Shown here one piece after another: positions 35,965-44,905 of a DNA stretch of 64,000 nucleotides. Under the pieces are notes generated by a model. The model was not told the DNA's origin. It saw only the letters and a program-made list of their open reading frames with translations, and did no database searches. Location of the stretch: positions 62,001-126,000 of the forward strand of contig JAEWJT010000009.1 in assembly GCA_023386345.1 (NCBI GenBank), read 5' to 3'. This stretch comes from Bacillota bacterium (GTDB lineage: Bacteria > Bacillota > Clostridia > Tissierellales > Sedimentibacteraceae). Both the position numbers and the translations under genes were made by a program. Positions within the stretch are counted from its first letter, which is position 1; each line of letters begins with the position of its first letter.

Positions 35965-36789
35965 ATGGATATATCTATTTTTAATTACATAAAAGAAAAG
36001 ACAAAAAAATTTGAACATAATTCTCTACAATATACAGACTATGATGATATAGAAGATTATGAGATAATATGTGATAATGATAAATTGTTGATTGTATATG
36101 GTTTTATGAGTAAGTTCAATATGTATCAGATACATTGGGCTGCAAGTGAAGCTGAATTTCTTATAGATTTTATTAAACAATTAAATAAAGAAATTTTTAT
36201 TTCATTTGTTCCAAATCAATGGATGGATTTGTTTAAAAACAATAATTTCATAGAATTTGCTCTATTAAGAGATTATTGGATGAATAATCTTGAATCTATA
36301 CCTAATTGCGATAAATACATAAAACTAACTTTTGATGAATGCGAAGAAGCTTCAAAGCTTACTATGCTATGTAAAGACCAAAGCAGAGAATTTTTTGGAG
36401 AAACAAAGCAGTGGTTTGAGGAGTGGATAAGTGGTGATACTTCAGCAGATTCTGATTATAAGGACAATTGTGTGTTAATTCATAAAGAGAATAATTGCAT
36501 AGCCGGAATTGTATGTGTAGCTACTTATGGACACGATAGTCCAAGAGGTACAGTTGTTTGGATACGTGAGCTAGCAGTAAATCCAAAGTTTCAAGGAAGA
36601 GGAATAGGCAGAAAGCTTTTAATACAAGCGCTTAATTATGGAAAAGAGAATGGGGCTGTGAGGTCTTTCCTTATGGCTGATGATTGTAATGCTAATGCAA
36701 TAAATTTATATAAAAATGTAGGCTTTATACCTAGTGAAGAAGTAGGACAGCTAGATATGATTTATAAGATTAATTGTGAGGTTAAATAA
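35965..36789 (+). CDS. GNAT-family N-acetyltransferase
   Basis: A 274-residue protein. The C-terminal half (about 130-270) is a GNAT domain with ELAVNPKFQGRGIGRKLL, the acetyl-CoA-binding motif, and NANAINLYKNVGF. The N-terminal 120 residues are a separate region without a motif I know, and may be a second, degenerate GNAT fold. The substrate is unknown. It ends directly before the ATG of the cyclase gene, so the two are coupled. AAAGGAG precedes the start. Confidence 0.85.
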   Translation: MDISIFNYIKEKTKKFEHNSLQYTDYDDIEDYEIICDNDKLLIVYGFMSKFNMYQIHWAASEAEFLIDFIKQLNKEIFISFVPNQWMDLFKNNNFIEFALLRDYWMNNLESIPNCDKYIKLTFDECEEASKLTMLCKDQSREFFGETKQWFEEWISGDTSADSDYKDNCVLIHKENNCIAGIVCVATYGHDSPRGTVVWIRELAVNPKFQGRGIGRKLLIQALNYGKENGAVRSFLMADDCNANAINLYKNVGFIPSEEVGQLDMIYKINCEVK

Positions 36790-37407
36790 ATGAAATTAAT
36801 TGATATTTCACACATTTTTAATAATAATACACCAATTTATCCAGGGGATTATACTCATTCTTTAGTAAAATGGAAAACATTGGATGAAGATTACTATACG
36901 TCATATTTATTAACTTCTTGTTTACATACAGGTACACATATTGATGTTCCTATGCACTTAATAAATGATAATAAAATGGTTTGTGATTTTTCCATTGATA
37001 GCTTTGTTGGAAAAGGTGTATTGCTTGATGTTAGGGGAGAGAATACAATTGATATGAAGCCTTGTTACAAAGAAATGATTGAAGAAGGTAGTATCGTATT
37101 AATTTACACTGGATTTGATAAATTCTACGGTATGGAAGAATATTTTGCAAATCATCCAACTATAAGTACACAATTAAGCGATTTTCTAATTTCAAAAAAA
37201 ATCAAAATACTGGGAATGGATATGCCTTCACCTGATTACCCACCGTTTGATATTCATAAAGCATTATTGTCAAACGAGATATTTATTCTTGAAAATATCA
37301 CAAATCTTCAAGAACTATCAGAGATAAATAATTTTGAGGTGATTGCATTACCCTTGAAATTATCAGCAGAAGCTAGTTTTGTCAGAGCTGTTTGCAGAGT
37401 TATCTAA
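36790..37407 (+). CDS. Cyclase-family metal hydrolase (kynurenine formamidase-like)
   Basis: A 205-residue protein of the cyclase/KynB family. The metal-binding HTGTHIDVPMH motif is near residues 47-57, preceded by DISHIFNNNTPIYPGD and followed by LIYTGFDKF and GMDMPSPD. Related enzymes hydrolyse N-formylkynurenine or other amides; substrate is not determinable. It starts at the base after the previous stop and ends in a strong terminator. Confidence 0.88.
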   Translation: MKLIDISHIFNNNTPIYPGDYTHSLVKWKTLDEDYYTSYLLTSCLHTGTHIDVPMHLINDNKMVCDFSIDSFVGKGVLLDVRGENTIDMKPCYKEMIEEGSIVLIYTGFDKFYGMEEYFANHPTISTQLSDFLISKKIKILGMDMPSPDYPPFDIHKALLSNEIFILENITNLQELSEINNFEVIALPLKLSAEASFVRAVCRVI

Positions 37408-37418
37408 TCGCAATTTTT

Positions 37419-37447
37419 AAACGGAGTTTACGGCTCCGTTTTTTTTA
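37419..37447 (+). terminator. Terminator after the cyclase gene
   Basis: AAACGGAG and CTCCGTTT pair around TTTACGG, followed by seven T residues. Confidence 0.87.
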
Positions 37448-37516
37448 TTACCTAAAATATTACCTAAGTAACTTATCATATTACCTATAAATTATTTATA
37501 CTAGAACAAATTATAG

Positions 37517-37730
37517 TACCGCTGATTAAGATTTGCTTCTTCAAATTAATAAAATCTTCCCTAATTTTTGATCTAGTCTGTGATTTTAAATAAGAAGCAA
37601 CTGTTGATAATAAAAAAGATCTGGTTAATCTTTAAAATATCAAGAGTATTAAAAATAGTTTATCCCTCCAAAAAATAAACTATATTATTGTAGTCTTTAT
37701 TTGCTAAGAAGCAAATCCTAGTCAGCGGTA
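37517..37730. repeat. MITE-like element with 25-bp inverted ends
   Basis: The 25-base ends (37517-37541 and 37706-37730) match at 23 of 25 positions as inverted repeats, beginning TACCGCTGA and ending TCAGCGGTA. The 214-base element has no reading frame of note. An inner hairpin joins AATAGTTTAT and ATAAACTATATT. The ends begin and finish with TA, in keeping with a TA-target transposon family. It lies 110 bases before oppA and could affect its expression. Confidence 0.6.
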
Positions 37731-37841
37731 TTATGATATATATTAATTCTTGCAGATTTATTTGCTGAACGCAGGACTTAATATATTAAATTTTAGCTTT
37801 CAAGTTAAAGAAAGCAGATAATAAATAGGAGGATTAGATTT

Positions 37842-40169
37842 ATGATGAAAAGAATATTATCGTTTATTCTTGTTTTTATGCTGATATTGTCTATGGCAGC
37901 ATGTAAACCAAAAGAAGTAAGTAAGGACTCTGGCAATACTGTAGATCAGGGTAACAATGGTACTAAAGAAGAGGACAAAGAGCCGGTAGGTCCAAATATT
38001 GTGGAGAGAAGTAAGGGTATCACATATAGGGATTTTGTAGGAGCAACACCTGCAACTCTCAATGGTCATGATACCACAGTTGCCGATGCTGGTTTTATTA
38101 CAAATAGAACAGAAATAGGATTTTACGGCATAAATGCAAATGAAGCTCAAGATGGTTTTGAGTTCACATGTGAATTGGCGGCGGAGTTCCCAGTAGACGT
38201 AACAACAAAGTATGCTGGAGATCCTAAATATGGTATCCCTGCTGATGCTAAAGAAAATTATGCTTATTCAATTAAGCTAAATCCTAACGCTAAGTGGGAA
38301 AATGGTACCCCAATTACAGCTGATGATTATATGTATTCTTATGAGCAATTGATTAATCCTAAGATGAAAAACGTTCGCGCAAGTGAAATATATACTGGAG
38401 ATTTAACAATAGCTAATGCTGAAGCTTACTATAAGCAAGGTAAAGCATATGAAGATATAGCTGGAAACGATAAAGTTAAAGATATTCCTGAAAGTCAATA
38501 TTTAGTAACTATGACTGAGCCTATATATTTCTTTGGCAACAAGGCTGCTAAGTCAGAGTATGACGCTAGCCCTGAAAAATTCAAATCAGCTGATGGAAGA
38601 GACTTGTATGCTCTATATTCAAAAGAAACATATGTTCCTTTCACGGAACAAGCTAAAAAGGATTTGAATGAAATAGCAGCTAAGTTTGGTGACAATAATC
38701 CAGAAGCATGGAAAGAGTTCTGTAAGGTTCAAACTGAAAATCCAGCCGTTGATTTTTCAAATGTTGGTATGAAGAAAATAAGTGATTATGAAATAGAGTT
38801 CATTTTATCTGCTCCAACAAATGATTTCTTTATGAAGTATGTTTTGAATGGTACATGGCTAGTATACAAGGACTTATATGAGAGCAACAAACAAGATACA
38901 GGCGTTATAAAAACATCTTATGGTAACGACAATACTAAATATATGGCATATGGACCTTATAAAATTACAGAGTATATAAAAGACAAGCTTGTTGTGCTTT
39001 CAATGAATGAAAACTGGTATGGCTGGACTGATGGAAAGCATGAATATATGAGTAATTATGAGAAAAGAAGATTTGAGGTTATACCTGAGCATGAAATACA
39101 GTTCCAAAAGTTCTTAAAGGGAGAGCTTGACAGAGTTCCTGTAGGAACTAAGACTGAATATGCTGCAAGTGATTATTTATTCAGTTCTCCTGACATATAT
39201 ACATTTAGTTTGAACTTCCATGTTAACAAAGATGTTTTAAAAACCTTTGAAAGCCCAGGAATAAATAAAACTATAATAGCTTATAAAGAATACCGCGAAG
39301 CTTTATCTTATGGAATTAACAGAGTTAATTTTGTTAAGGCAAGAAGCGTATTGCAAAAACCATTAAGTACAATTATAAATTATACATATATATCAGACCC
39401 TGAATCAGGTCTTTCATACAGAAACTCAGAATATGGAAAGCAAGTTATGATGGATGTATACGGTGGAACAGATGTTGACTCAGGATATGACCTTGCTAAG
39501 GCTAGAGGCTTAATGGTAAAGGCATATGAAGAAGCAAAAGCTAATGGAGATTATAAAGACGGAGACATGATAGTATTGTCATGGCCAAATGCTACTGAAA
39601 CTGAAGCTTTAAAAGCGGTACAAAATATTGTAGTAAATTCCGTAGAAGAGATAGCAAAGGGAACTCCACTTGAAGGAAAATTCAAGATAGAAACATTATT
39701 AACAGACCAGTGGAGTACAAAAATGCAGACTGGTGAAGGACAAATTAATTACTCTGGTGGTGGTGGGGGTGCTTTTGATCCTTACGGTTTGATGGAATTT
39801 AATATAAGTCCTAATAAAACTTATGGCATTGATTATAGTAAAGTTAATGCGACAATAAATATTGATGGAAAAGATGTTACTGATAGTTGTGTAGCTTGGA
39901 TAGATAGAATTTGTAACAAGGATTTAAGAACAGCTGATAGTAGTCTTAAATCAATGATTCTTTCAAAAGTAGAAATTGCTGTATTAAAAGAGTTTGCATC
40001 ATTACCAATGAGAGAATCATCTATAGATGAATTGAGGTCTAAACGTACTAAGATGCAATTAAATAAATATATTCCATTAGTTTTCTTTGGTGAGACATAT
40101 TTTACTATGACAGATGCACAGTGGGATGAGCATGTTAAGCAACAAGGTGGAGAAATAGATTATAAATAA
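37842..40169 (+). CDS. oppA: Oligopeptide ABC transporter substrate-binding lipoprotein
   Basis: A 775-residue family-5 solute-binding protein. The lipoprotein signal peptide ends LILSMAAC with lipid-carrying Cys21, followed by a Lys/Asp/Asn-rich linker. The SBP_bac_5 domain shows YSIKLNPNAKWENGTPITADDYMYSYEQ in pieces such as NAKWENGTPIT and ADDYMYSYEQ. It is about 200 residues longer than usual OppA, so extra surface segments are present. AGGAGG precedes the ATG. It is the first gene of a full oppABCDF set. A GC-rich hairpin after its stop probably raises its level over the membrane genes. Confidence 0.93.
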   Translation: MMKRILSFILVFMLILSMAACKPKEVSKDSGNTVDQGNNGTKEEDKEPVGPNIVERSKGITYRDFVGATPATLNGHDTTVADAGFITNRTEIGFYGINANEAQDGFEFTCELAAEFPVDVTTKYAGDPKYGIPADAKENYAYSIKLNPNAKWENGTPITADDYMYSYEQLINPKMKNVRASEIYTGDLTIANAEAYYKQGKAYEDIAGNDKVKDIPESQYLVTMTEPIYFFGNKAAKSEYDASPEKFKSADGRDLYALYSKETYVPFTEQAKKDLNEIAAKFGDNNPEAWKEFCKVQTENPAVDFSNVGMKKISDYEIEFILSAPTNDFFMKYVLNGTWLVYKDLYESNKQDTGVIKTSYGNDNTKYMAYGPYKITEYIKDKLVVLSMNENWYGWTDGKHEYMSNYEKRRFEVIPEHEIQFQKFLKGELDRVPVGTKTEYAASDYLFSSPDIYTFSLNFHVNKDVLKTFESPGINKTIIAYKEYREALSYGINRVNFVKARSVLQKPLSTIINYTYISDPESGLSYRNSEYGKQVMMDVYGGTDVDSGYDLAKARGLMVKAYEEAKANGDYKDGDMIVLSWPNATETEALKAVQNIVVNSVEEIAKGTPLEGKFKIETLLTDQWSTKMQTGEGQINYSGGGGGAFDPYGLMEFNISPNKTYGIDYSKVNATINIDGKDVTDSCVAWIDRICNKDLRTADSSLKSMILSKVEIAVLKEFASLPMRESSIDELRSKRTKMQLNKYIPLVFFGETYFTMTDAQWDEHVKQQGGEIDYK

Positions 40170-40178
40170 AAACTTGTA

Positions 40179-40203
40179 GAGGCGGGGCTTTGCTCCGCCC
40201 TCT
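40179..40203 (+). terminator. GC-rich hairpin between oppA and oppB
   Basis: AGAGGCGGGGC pairs with GCTCCGCCTCT with one G-T pair and a TTT loop. No T-run follows, so partial termination or 3'-end protection of oppA mRNA is more likely than full termination. Confidence 0.6.
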
Positions 40204-40212
40204 GTTGTAGAA

Positions 40213-40259
40213 GTACCAATATTAAAATACTACAGAGCTTTTATATTAGATATTAGTAC
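40213..40259. repeat. Palindromic intergenic element, copy C
   Basis: GTACCAATATTAAAATA partly pairs with TTTTATATTAGATATTAGTAC. The right arm TTTTATATTAGATATTAG is identical to copy B at 28057-28073 over 18 bases. It sits between the oppA hairpin and oppB. Confidence 0.6.
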
Positions 40260-40284
40260 AAAGTAGATTAGGAGGAGTAAAACA

Positions 40285-41265
40285 ATGAAGATGTTAATAT
40301 ATGTTTTAAAAAGAATAGGGATTATGTTCATGGTATTTTTCGTTATCATGACTATGTGCTTTGTTCTTGTTAGACTATTGCCAAACGAGATACCTCCAAG
40401 CATGAAAGATGAAGCATTTGCACTTAAAGCAATGTACGAAGCTTGGGGCTACAACAAGCCTATCCTTGTTCAATATGGTATTTTTTTAAAAAAGGTTTTT
40501 ACAGAATTTGACTGGGGATTTTGTAGAAAGGTAGATTTTTTAACTCCAGTTACAGTCCATGTTGCAAAAAAATTACCTGCTACAATGAGTGTAAATATAT
40601 ACGCTGTATTGTTTAGCATACCTTTAGGTATATTGTTTGGAGTTCTTGCAGCCCTTAAAAAGAATAAATGGCAGGACCAAGTTATTTCTGTGTTTACTAT
40701 GGTATTTATTTCAGTACCAAGCTTTGTTTATGCTTTTGTTGTTCAGTATATCTTTGCTTTCAAATTTAAAATACTTCCTCATACAGTAGCAGCCTTAGAA
40801 CAGGGTTTAACTTATTTTTCACCAGTGGTTCTTAAGTCAATGGTATTGCCTGTTTTAGCAATGTCATTTGGAATTGTTGCGAACTTTACAAGATTTACTC
40901 GTGCAGAACTTACTGAAACTCTTACGAGCGATTATATGCTTTTGGCTCGTGCAAAGGGTTTGACAAGAAGGCAGGCTACCGTTAGACATTCACTTAGAAA
41001 TGCTTTTGTTCCTATACTGCCAATGGTACTGGGAGAGTTTATGGCTGTTATGGGAGGCTCTCTCGTAATTGAAAGAATATTTTCCATACCTGGTATAGGA
41101 GGGGCTTACGTTCAATCAATAATGGGAAGGGATTATGATTTATTCTTATTTTTAAGTATGTTTTATACAGCGGTAGGGCTTGTTTCAGGACTTATAATAG
41201 ATTTGAGCTATGGATTTATTGACCCAAGGATTAGAATGGGAGGAGGAAAAACAAATGAGCTATAA
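40285..41265 (+). CDS. oppB: Oligopeptide ABC transporter permease OppB
   Basis: A 326-residue permease with six membrane helices. The N-terminal YVLKRIGIMFMVFFVIMTMCFVLVRLLP region is recognisable by RIGIMFMV and VRLLPNE. The coupling EAA loop is TRAELTETLTSDYMLLARAKG followed by RHSLRNAFVPILP. It is the first membrane partner of OppC. AGGAGG precedes the ATG, and the last 11 bases overlap the oppC start. Confidence 0.93.
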   Translation: MKMLIYVLKRIGIMFMVFFVIMTMCFVLVRLLPNEIPPSMKDEAFALKAMYEAWGYNKPILVQYGIFLKKVFTEFDWGFCRKVDFLTPVTVHVAKKLPATMSVNIYAVLFSIPLGILFGVLAALKKNKWQDQVISVFTMVFISVPSFVYAFVVQYIFAFKFKILPHTVAALEQGLTYFSPVVLKSMVLPVLAMSFGIVANFTRFTRAELTETLTSDYMLLARAKGLTRRQATVRHSLRNAFVPILPMVLGEFMAVMGGSLVIERIFSIPGIGGAYVQSIMGRDYDLFLFLSMFYTAVGLVSGLIIDLSYGFIDPRIRMGGGKTNEL

Positions 41266-42718
41266 TAATATGACAAAAGAAAAACTTAAATTTATAGTAC
41301 GTGATGAAAAAATTCATGATGATAAATTTGAAACAAAACCTATAGGTTATTTTAAGGATGCAATGATACGATTTGCAAAAAACAAAGGGTCAATAGTTGC
41401 AGCTATAATAATTTTAATTTTATTTTTATATGCGATTCTTACTCCTATTTTTGCTAGATATGATATGTCACAAAGCGATGTTTTCTATAGTAATATGCCT
41501 CCAAGAAATGAATTCTTTGCTAAGTTCGGATTTTGGAATGGACTAAAAACAAAAGAGGTTAAACAGTTTTATTATGACTACTATTCAGGTATACCAGGAG
41601 CTATGAGTAAACTAATAGAAACAAAAGAGGTAGATGATGGATTTAAAAAGAACATTGTATATAAAATTAAAATTGATCCTTATGCTATTGTTGGGTATTT
41701 TTATGATTTTGTTACACCTGAGGAATTTGCTAAGATGCAGCAATACGAAAAAGATACAGGTATAAGATTGCTTGAGCCTATAATCGATACTTCAAAGATT
41801 GAGATGATAGGAAAAGATACTGATGCTAATTTGTGGTATAAAACTGATTCTAAAGGTATAGCACAGCGTGATTCAAACGGACAGCTTGTTAATATTTTTG
41901 TAGAAGATAAAAATAGTGAGTATGGAGATGGCTATTCTCATTATATCAAGCAAAATGAAGGTAAATACAAGATAAGGTATTCATACAAAGAATTCTATAA
42001 ATATAAAAATGGATTTTATGCTTCATTTATATTTGGAAGCGACACTATGGGTTATGATATAGTTTCAAGACTTGCTGGTGGTGCAAGATTTTCATTTTTA
42101 CTTGGCATCTCAATTTCAATTATAAATATCTTAATCGGAGTTATTTTCGGAGCCATACAAGGATACTATGGTGGCTGGGCTGATTTATTTATGGAAGGAA
42201 TTTCAGATATTTTAGCAAGATTGCCATTTATAGTCGTTGCTATCTTGTTTAATATGCACTTAGCACAAAAAGTAGGACCATTAGGGGCTATATTCTTCGC
42301 CTTTATACTCACGGGTTGGCTTAGCATAGCTTATAGAACTCGTACACAATTTTACCGTTTCAAGGGTTCAGAGCATGTTTTGGCGTCAAGAACACTGGGA
42401 GCTAAGGATAGGCGACTTATATTCAAGCATATACTTCCAAATGGTATAGGTACTATGGTTACATCTTTTATATTGATTATACCGGGGGTAATATTTGCGG
42501 AGGCAGGATTGTCTTACTTAGGAGTAATTGATTTAGAAAGCAAGACACTTACAAGCGTAGGAACATTATTATCAGCAGGGCATACTGTAATGGCTGACCA
42601 TCCACATGTTATATTTTTCCCGGCTATGTTTATATCATTTTTGATGTTATCATTTAATATATTTGGAAATGGTTTGCGTGATGCCTTCAACCCATCATTG
42701 AGAGGAGCGTCGGAATAA
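41255..42718 (+). CDS. oppC: Oligopeptide ABC transporter permease OppC with large extracytoplasmic insert
   Basis: A 487-residue permease, versus about 300 in the family. One membrane helix (about 44-66) is followed by roughly 200 extracytoplasmic residues before the usual GSDTMGYDIVSRLAGGARFS block and the remaining helices. The EAA loop is VLASRTLGAKDRRLIFKHILPN. The insert is rich in Tyr, Lys and Asp (for example VKQFYYDYYSGIPG) and may dock the oversized OppA. ATG 41255 follows GGAGGAGG and overlaps oppB by 11 bases; the reading frame's earlier start lies inside oppB without a signal. Confidence 0.9.
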   Translation: MSYNNMTKEKLKFIVRDEKIHDDKFETKPIGYFKDAMIRFAKNKGSIVAAIIILILFLYAILTPIFARYDMSQSDVFYSNMPPRNEFFAKFGFWNGLKTKEVKQFYYDYYSGIPGAMSKLIETKEVDDGFKKNIVYKIKIDPYAIVGYFYDFVTPEEFAKMQQYEKDTGIRLLEPIIDTSKIEMIGKDTDANLWYKTDSKGIAQRDSNGQLVNIFVEDKNSEYGDGYSHYIKQNEGKYKIRYSYKEFYKYKNGFYASFIFGSDTMGYDIVSRLAGGARFSFLLGISISIINILIGVIFGAIQGYYGGWADLFMEGISDILARLPFIVVAILFNMHLAQKVGPLGAIFFAFILTGWLSIAYRTRTQFYRFKGSEHVLASRTLGAKDRRLIFKHILPNGIGTMVTSFILIIPGVIFAEAGLSYLGVIDLESKTLTSVGTLLSAGHTVMADHPHVIFFPAMFISFLMLSFNIFGNGLRDAFNPSLRGASE

Positions 42719-43776
42719 TGAAAGAAAAAGATTTAAAACTACAAGTAAACAATTTAAGTGTATCCTTTCGTACAAACACAGGAACAGTCAAGGCTGTTCG
42801 TGACTTAAGCTTTGAGCTAAATATAGGCGAAACATTAGCCATAGTAGGTGAGTCAGGCTCAGGAAAGAGTGTTACTGCAAAAGCTGTAATGGGAATTTTA
42901 GCACCAAATTCTATTATAGAAAATGGAACTATCATATACCATGAAAAAGATGGCTCACAAGTAGATATGCTTAAATTGACAGAGGATGAGTTCTGTCAAT
43001 ATCGTGGCAATAAAATAGCTATGGTTTTCCAAGACCCTCTATCAAGTCTTAACCCTATTGTCAGAATAGGTCAGCAGATTACAGAAGTCATGACACTAAA
43101 TGGTGTAAGTAAATCAGAAGCAAAAGACCGTGCACTTGAATTAATGAAAAAGGTTGGTATACCAGAGCCAGAAAAACGCTTTGAACAATTTCCTTTTGAG
43201 TTCTCCGGCGGTATGAGACAAAGAATAGTTATTGCAATCGCCATGGCATCAAATCCCGATATACTTATATGTGATGAGCCAACAACTGCACTTGATGTTA
43301 CTATTCAAGCACAAATTCTTGACTTGATACATCAGCTTATTAAGGATACAAAGATGTCTTGTATATTCATAACTCACAACTTGGGAGTTGTGGCAAATAT
43401 AGCAGATAAGGTTTCTGTTATGTATGCAGGAAAGATAATTGAATATGGCTTAGTTGATGAGGTGTTTTATGAGCCAAAACATCCATATACATGGGCATTA
43501 CTAGCCTCTATGCCGGATTTAGATACTAAAGAGAAACTAGAGTCAATACCGGGAACACCACCAAACATGGAAATGCCACCAGTAGGAGATGCCTTTGCTG
43601 CAAGAAATAAATATGCTTTAGAGATAGACTTTGAACAGCACCCACCTTTCTTTGAGGTAAGTCCGACACACTTTGCAGCGACATGGCTAATGCATCCAGA
43701 TGCACCGAAAGCAGAAATGCCTGCAATAGTATCAGACAGAATAAATAGATTAAAGAGTGTTGGAGGTGTAAGCTAA
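42718..43776 (+). CDS. oppD: Oligopeptide ABC transporter ATPase OppD
   Basis: A 352-residue ATPase with Walker A GESGSGKS, Q-loop in AMVFQDPLSSLNP, signature FSGGMRQR, Walker B ILICDEPTTALD and H-loop ITHN. The C-terminal oligopeptide-transporter extension holds the HPYTWALLASMPD block, and a short tail lacks the Cys pattern of clustered iron-sulfur types. It shares one base with the stop of oppC and one with the start of oppF (TAATG junctions), so the operon is tightly coupled. Confidence 0.95.
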   Translation: MKEKDLKLQVNNLSVSFRTNTGTVKAVRDLSFELNIGETLAIVGESGSGKSVTAKAVMGILAPNSIIENGTIIYHEKDGSQVDMLKLTEDEFCQYRGNKIAMVFQDPLSSLNPIVRIGQQITEVMTLNGVSKSEAKDRALELMKKVGIPEPEKRFEQFPFEFSGGMRQRIVIAIAMASNPDILICDEPTTALDVTIQAQILDLIHQLIKDTKMSCIFITHNLGVVANIADKVSVMYAGKIIEYGLVDEVFYEPKHPYTWALLASMPDLDTKEKLESIPGTPPNMEMPPVGDAFAARNKYALEIDFEQHPPFFEVSPTHFAATWLMHPDAPKAEMPAIVSDRINRLKSVGGVS

Positions 43777-44861
43777 TGACTAAGGATATAAAAGAAAATA
43801 AAGAAGTTATTCTAAGAGTAGAGAATATAAGCCAACATTTTAAAATAAATAAAGCAGTAGACAATGTAAGCTTTGATGTTTATAAAGGAGAGGTCTTTGG
43901 TATAGTAGGAGAGAGTGGTTGCGGAAAGACAACAATAGGAAGAACAATCATAAAGCTATACAATGCAACAGATGGAAATGTATACCTAAAAGGCAGAAGA
44001 ATAGTTGCAGGAACATTAAGCTTAAAGAATGAATTAAAAAAAGCAAAACAAGCTGGAAATACAGAAAAAGTATCAGAGCTTAAAAATGAGATTGCAAAAG
44101 CAAGATACGATCACAAATACTGTGACAGAAACTACATGGAAGAAACTAACTCAAAAGATAGGTTAGTGACAAAAATTCAGATGATATTCCAAGACCCGAT
44201 AGCAAGCCTTAATCCACGTATGACGGTACGAGAGATAATTGCAGAAGGATTGATAATAAAAGGTGTTAAGGATAATAAATACATAAATGAAAAAGTATAT
44301 GAAATGCTGGAACTGATAGGATTAGTGAGAGAGCATGCAGACAGATACCCACATGAATTTTCTGGAGGACAGAGACAGAGAATAGGAATAGCAAGAGCAA
44401 TAATACTAAATCCTGAGATACTGATAGCGGATGAGCCAATAAGTGCATTGGATGTTTCGATACAAGCGCAGGTAATAAATTTGTTAAATGAGTTAAGAAA
44501 TAAGATGAATTTGACAGTAATATTTATAGCGCATGACTTATCAGTAGTAAAGTATTTTTCAGACAGAATAGCAGTAATGTATTTTGGAAAGATGGTAGAG
44601 CTGGCAAGTTCACAAGAGTTGTTTGCACATCCCTTACATCCATATACAAGAAGCTTGTTATCAGCAATACCAATACCTGACCCACATATAGAGAAGCAGA
44701 GAAAGAGGATAATATACAACCCAAAGACAGATCATAATTATGAAAAAGACAAACCGTCATTAAGGGAAGTAAATACTGGACATTTTGTACTTTGTAATGA
44801 TGATGAAGAAAGAAGATACAAGACGGAAATTGGAAGAAAAGAGTTAAATAATAATTTATAG
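43776..44861 (+). CDS. oppF: Oligopeptide ABC transporter ATPase OppF
   Basis: A 361-residue ATPase with Walker A GESGCGKTT, Q-loop MIFQDPIASLNPR, signature FSGGQRQR, Walker B ILIADEPISALD and H-loop IAHD. Between Walker A and the Q-loop is an insert of some 45 residues (about 85-130), highly charged (KNELKKAKQAGNTEKVSELK) and probably a coiled-coil hairpin; it is not in standard OppF. The HPLHPYTRSLLSAIPIPDP block follows. It is the last opp gene. Confidence 0.94.
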   Translation: MTKDIKENKEVILRVENISQHFKINKAVDNVSFDVYKGEVFGIVGESGCGKTTIGRTIIKLYNATDGNVYLKGRRIVAGTLSLKNELKKAKQAGNTEKVSELKNEIAKARYDHKYCDRNYMEETNSKDRLVTKIQMIFQDPIASLNPRMTVREIIAEGLIIKGVKDNKYINEKVYEMLELIGLVREHADRYPHEFSGGQRQRIGIARAIILNPEILIADEPISALDVSIQAQVINLLNELRNKMNLTVIFIAHDLSVVKYFSDRIAVMYFGKMVELASSQELFAHPLHPYTRSLLSAIPIPDPHIEKQRKRIIYNPKTDHNYEKDKPSLREVNTGHFVLCNDDEERRYKTEIGRKELNNNL

Positions 44862-44866
44862 GCTTT

Positions 44867-44905
44867 AAATATTATAAGGGGTTGATGACACCCCTTATAA
44901 TATTT
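44867..44905. terminator. Strong bidirectional terminator between oppF and the dismutase-like gene
   Basis: A perfect 15-bp stem (AAATATTATAAGGGG with CCCCTTATAATATTT) with a 9-base loop lies between two convergent genes and touches the stop codon of the leftward one. Confidence 0.9.

Noticed and set aside
34478..37407. Thiazole/oxazole peptide biosynthesis cluster, because of the SagB-type protein
   Set aside because: No SagC/SagD cyclodehydratase, no precursor peptide and no dedicated exporter are next to it.
37517..37730. T-box or other amino-acid riboswitch before oppA, suggested by TACCGC
   Set aside because: The TACCGC is part of long inverted ends, and there is no T-box core or following terminator/antiterminator pair.
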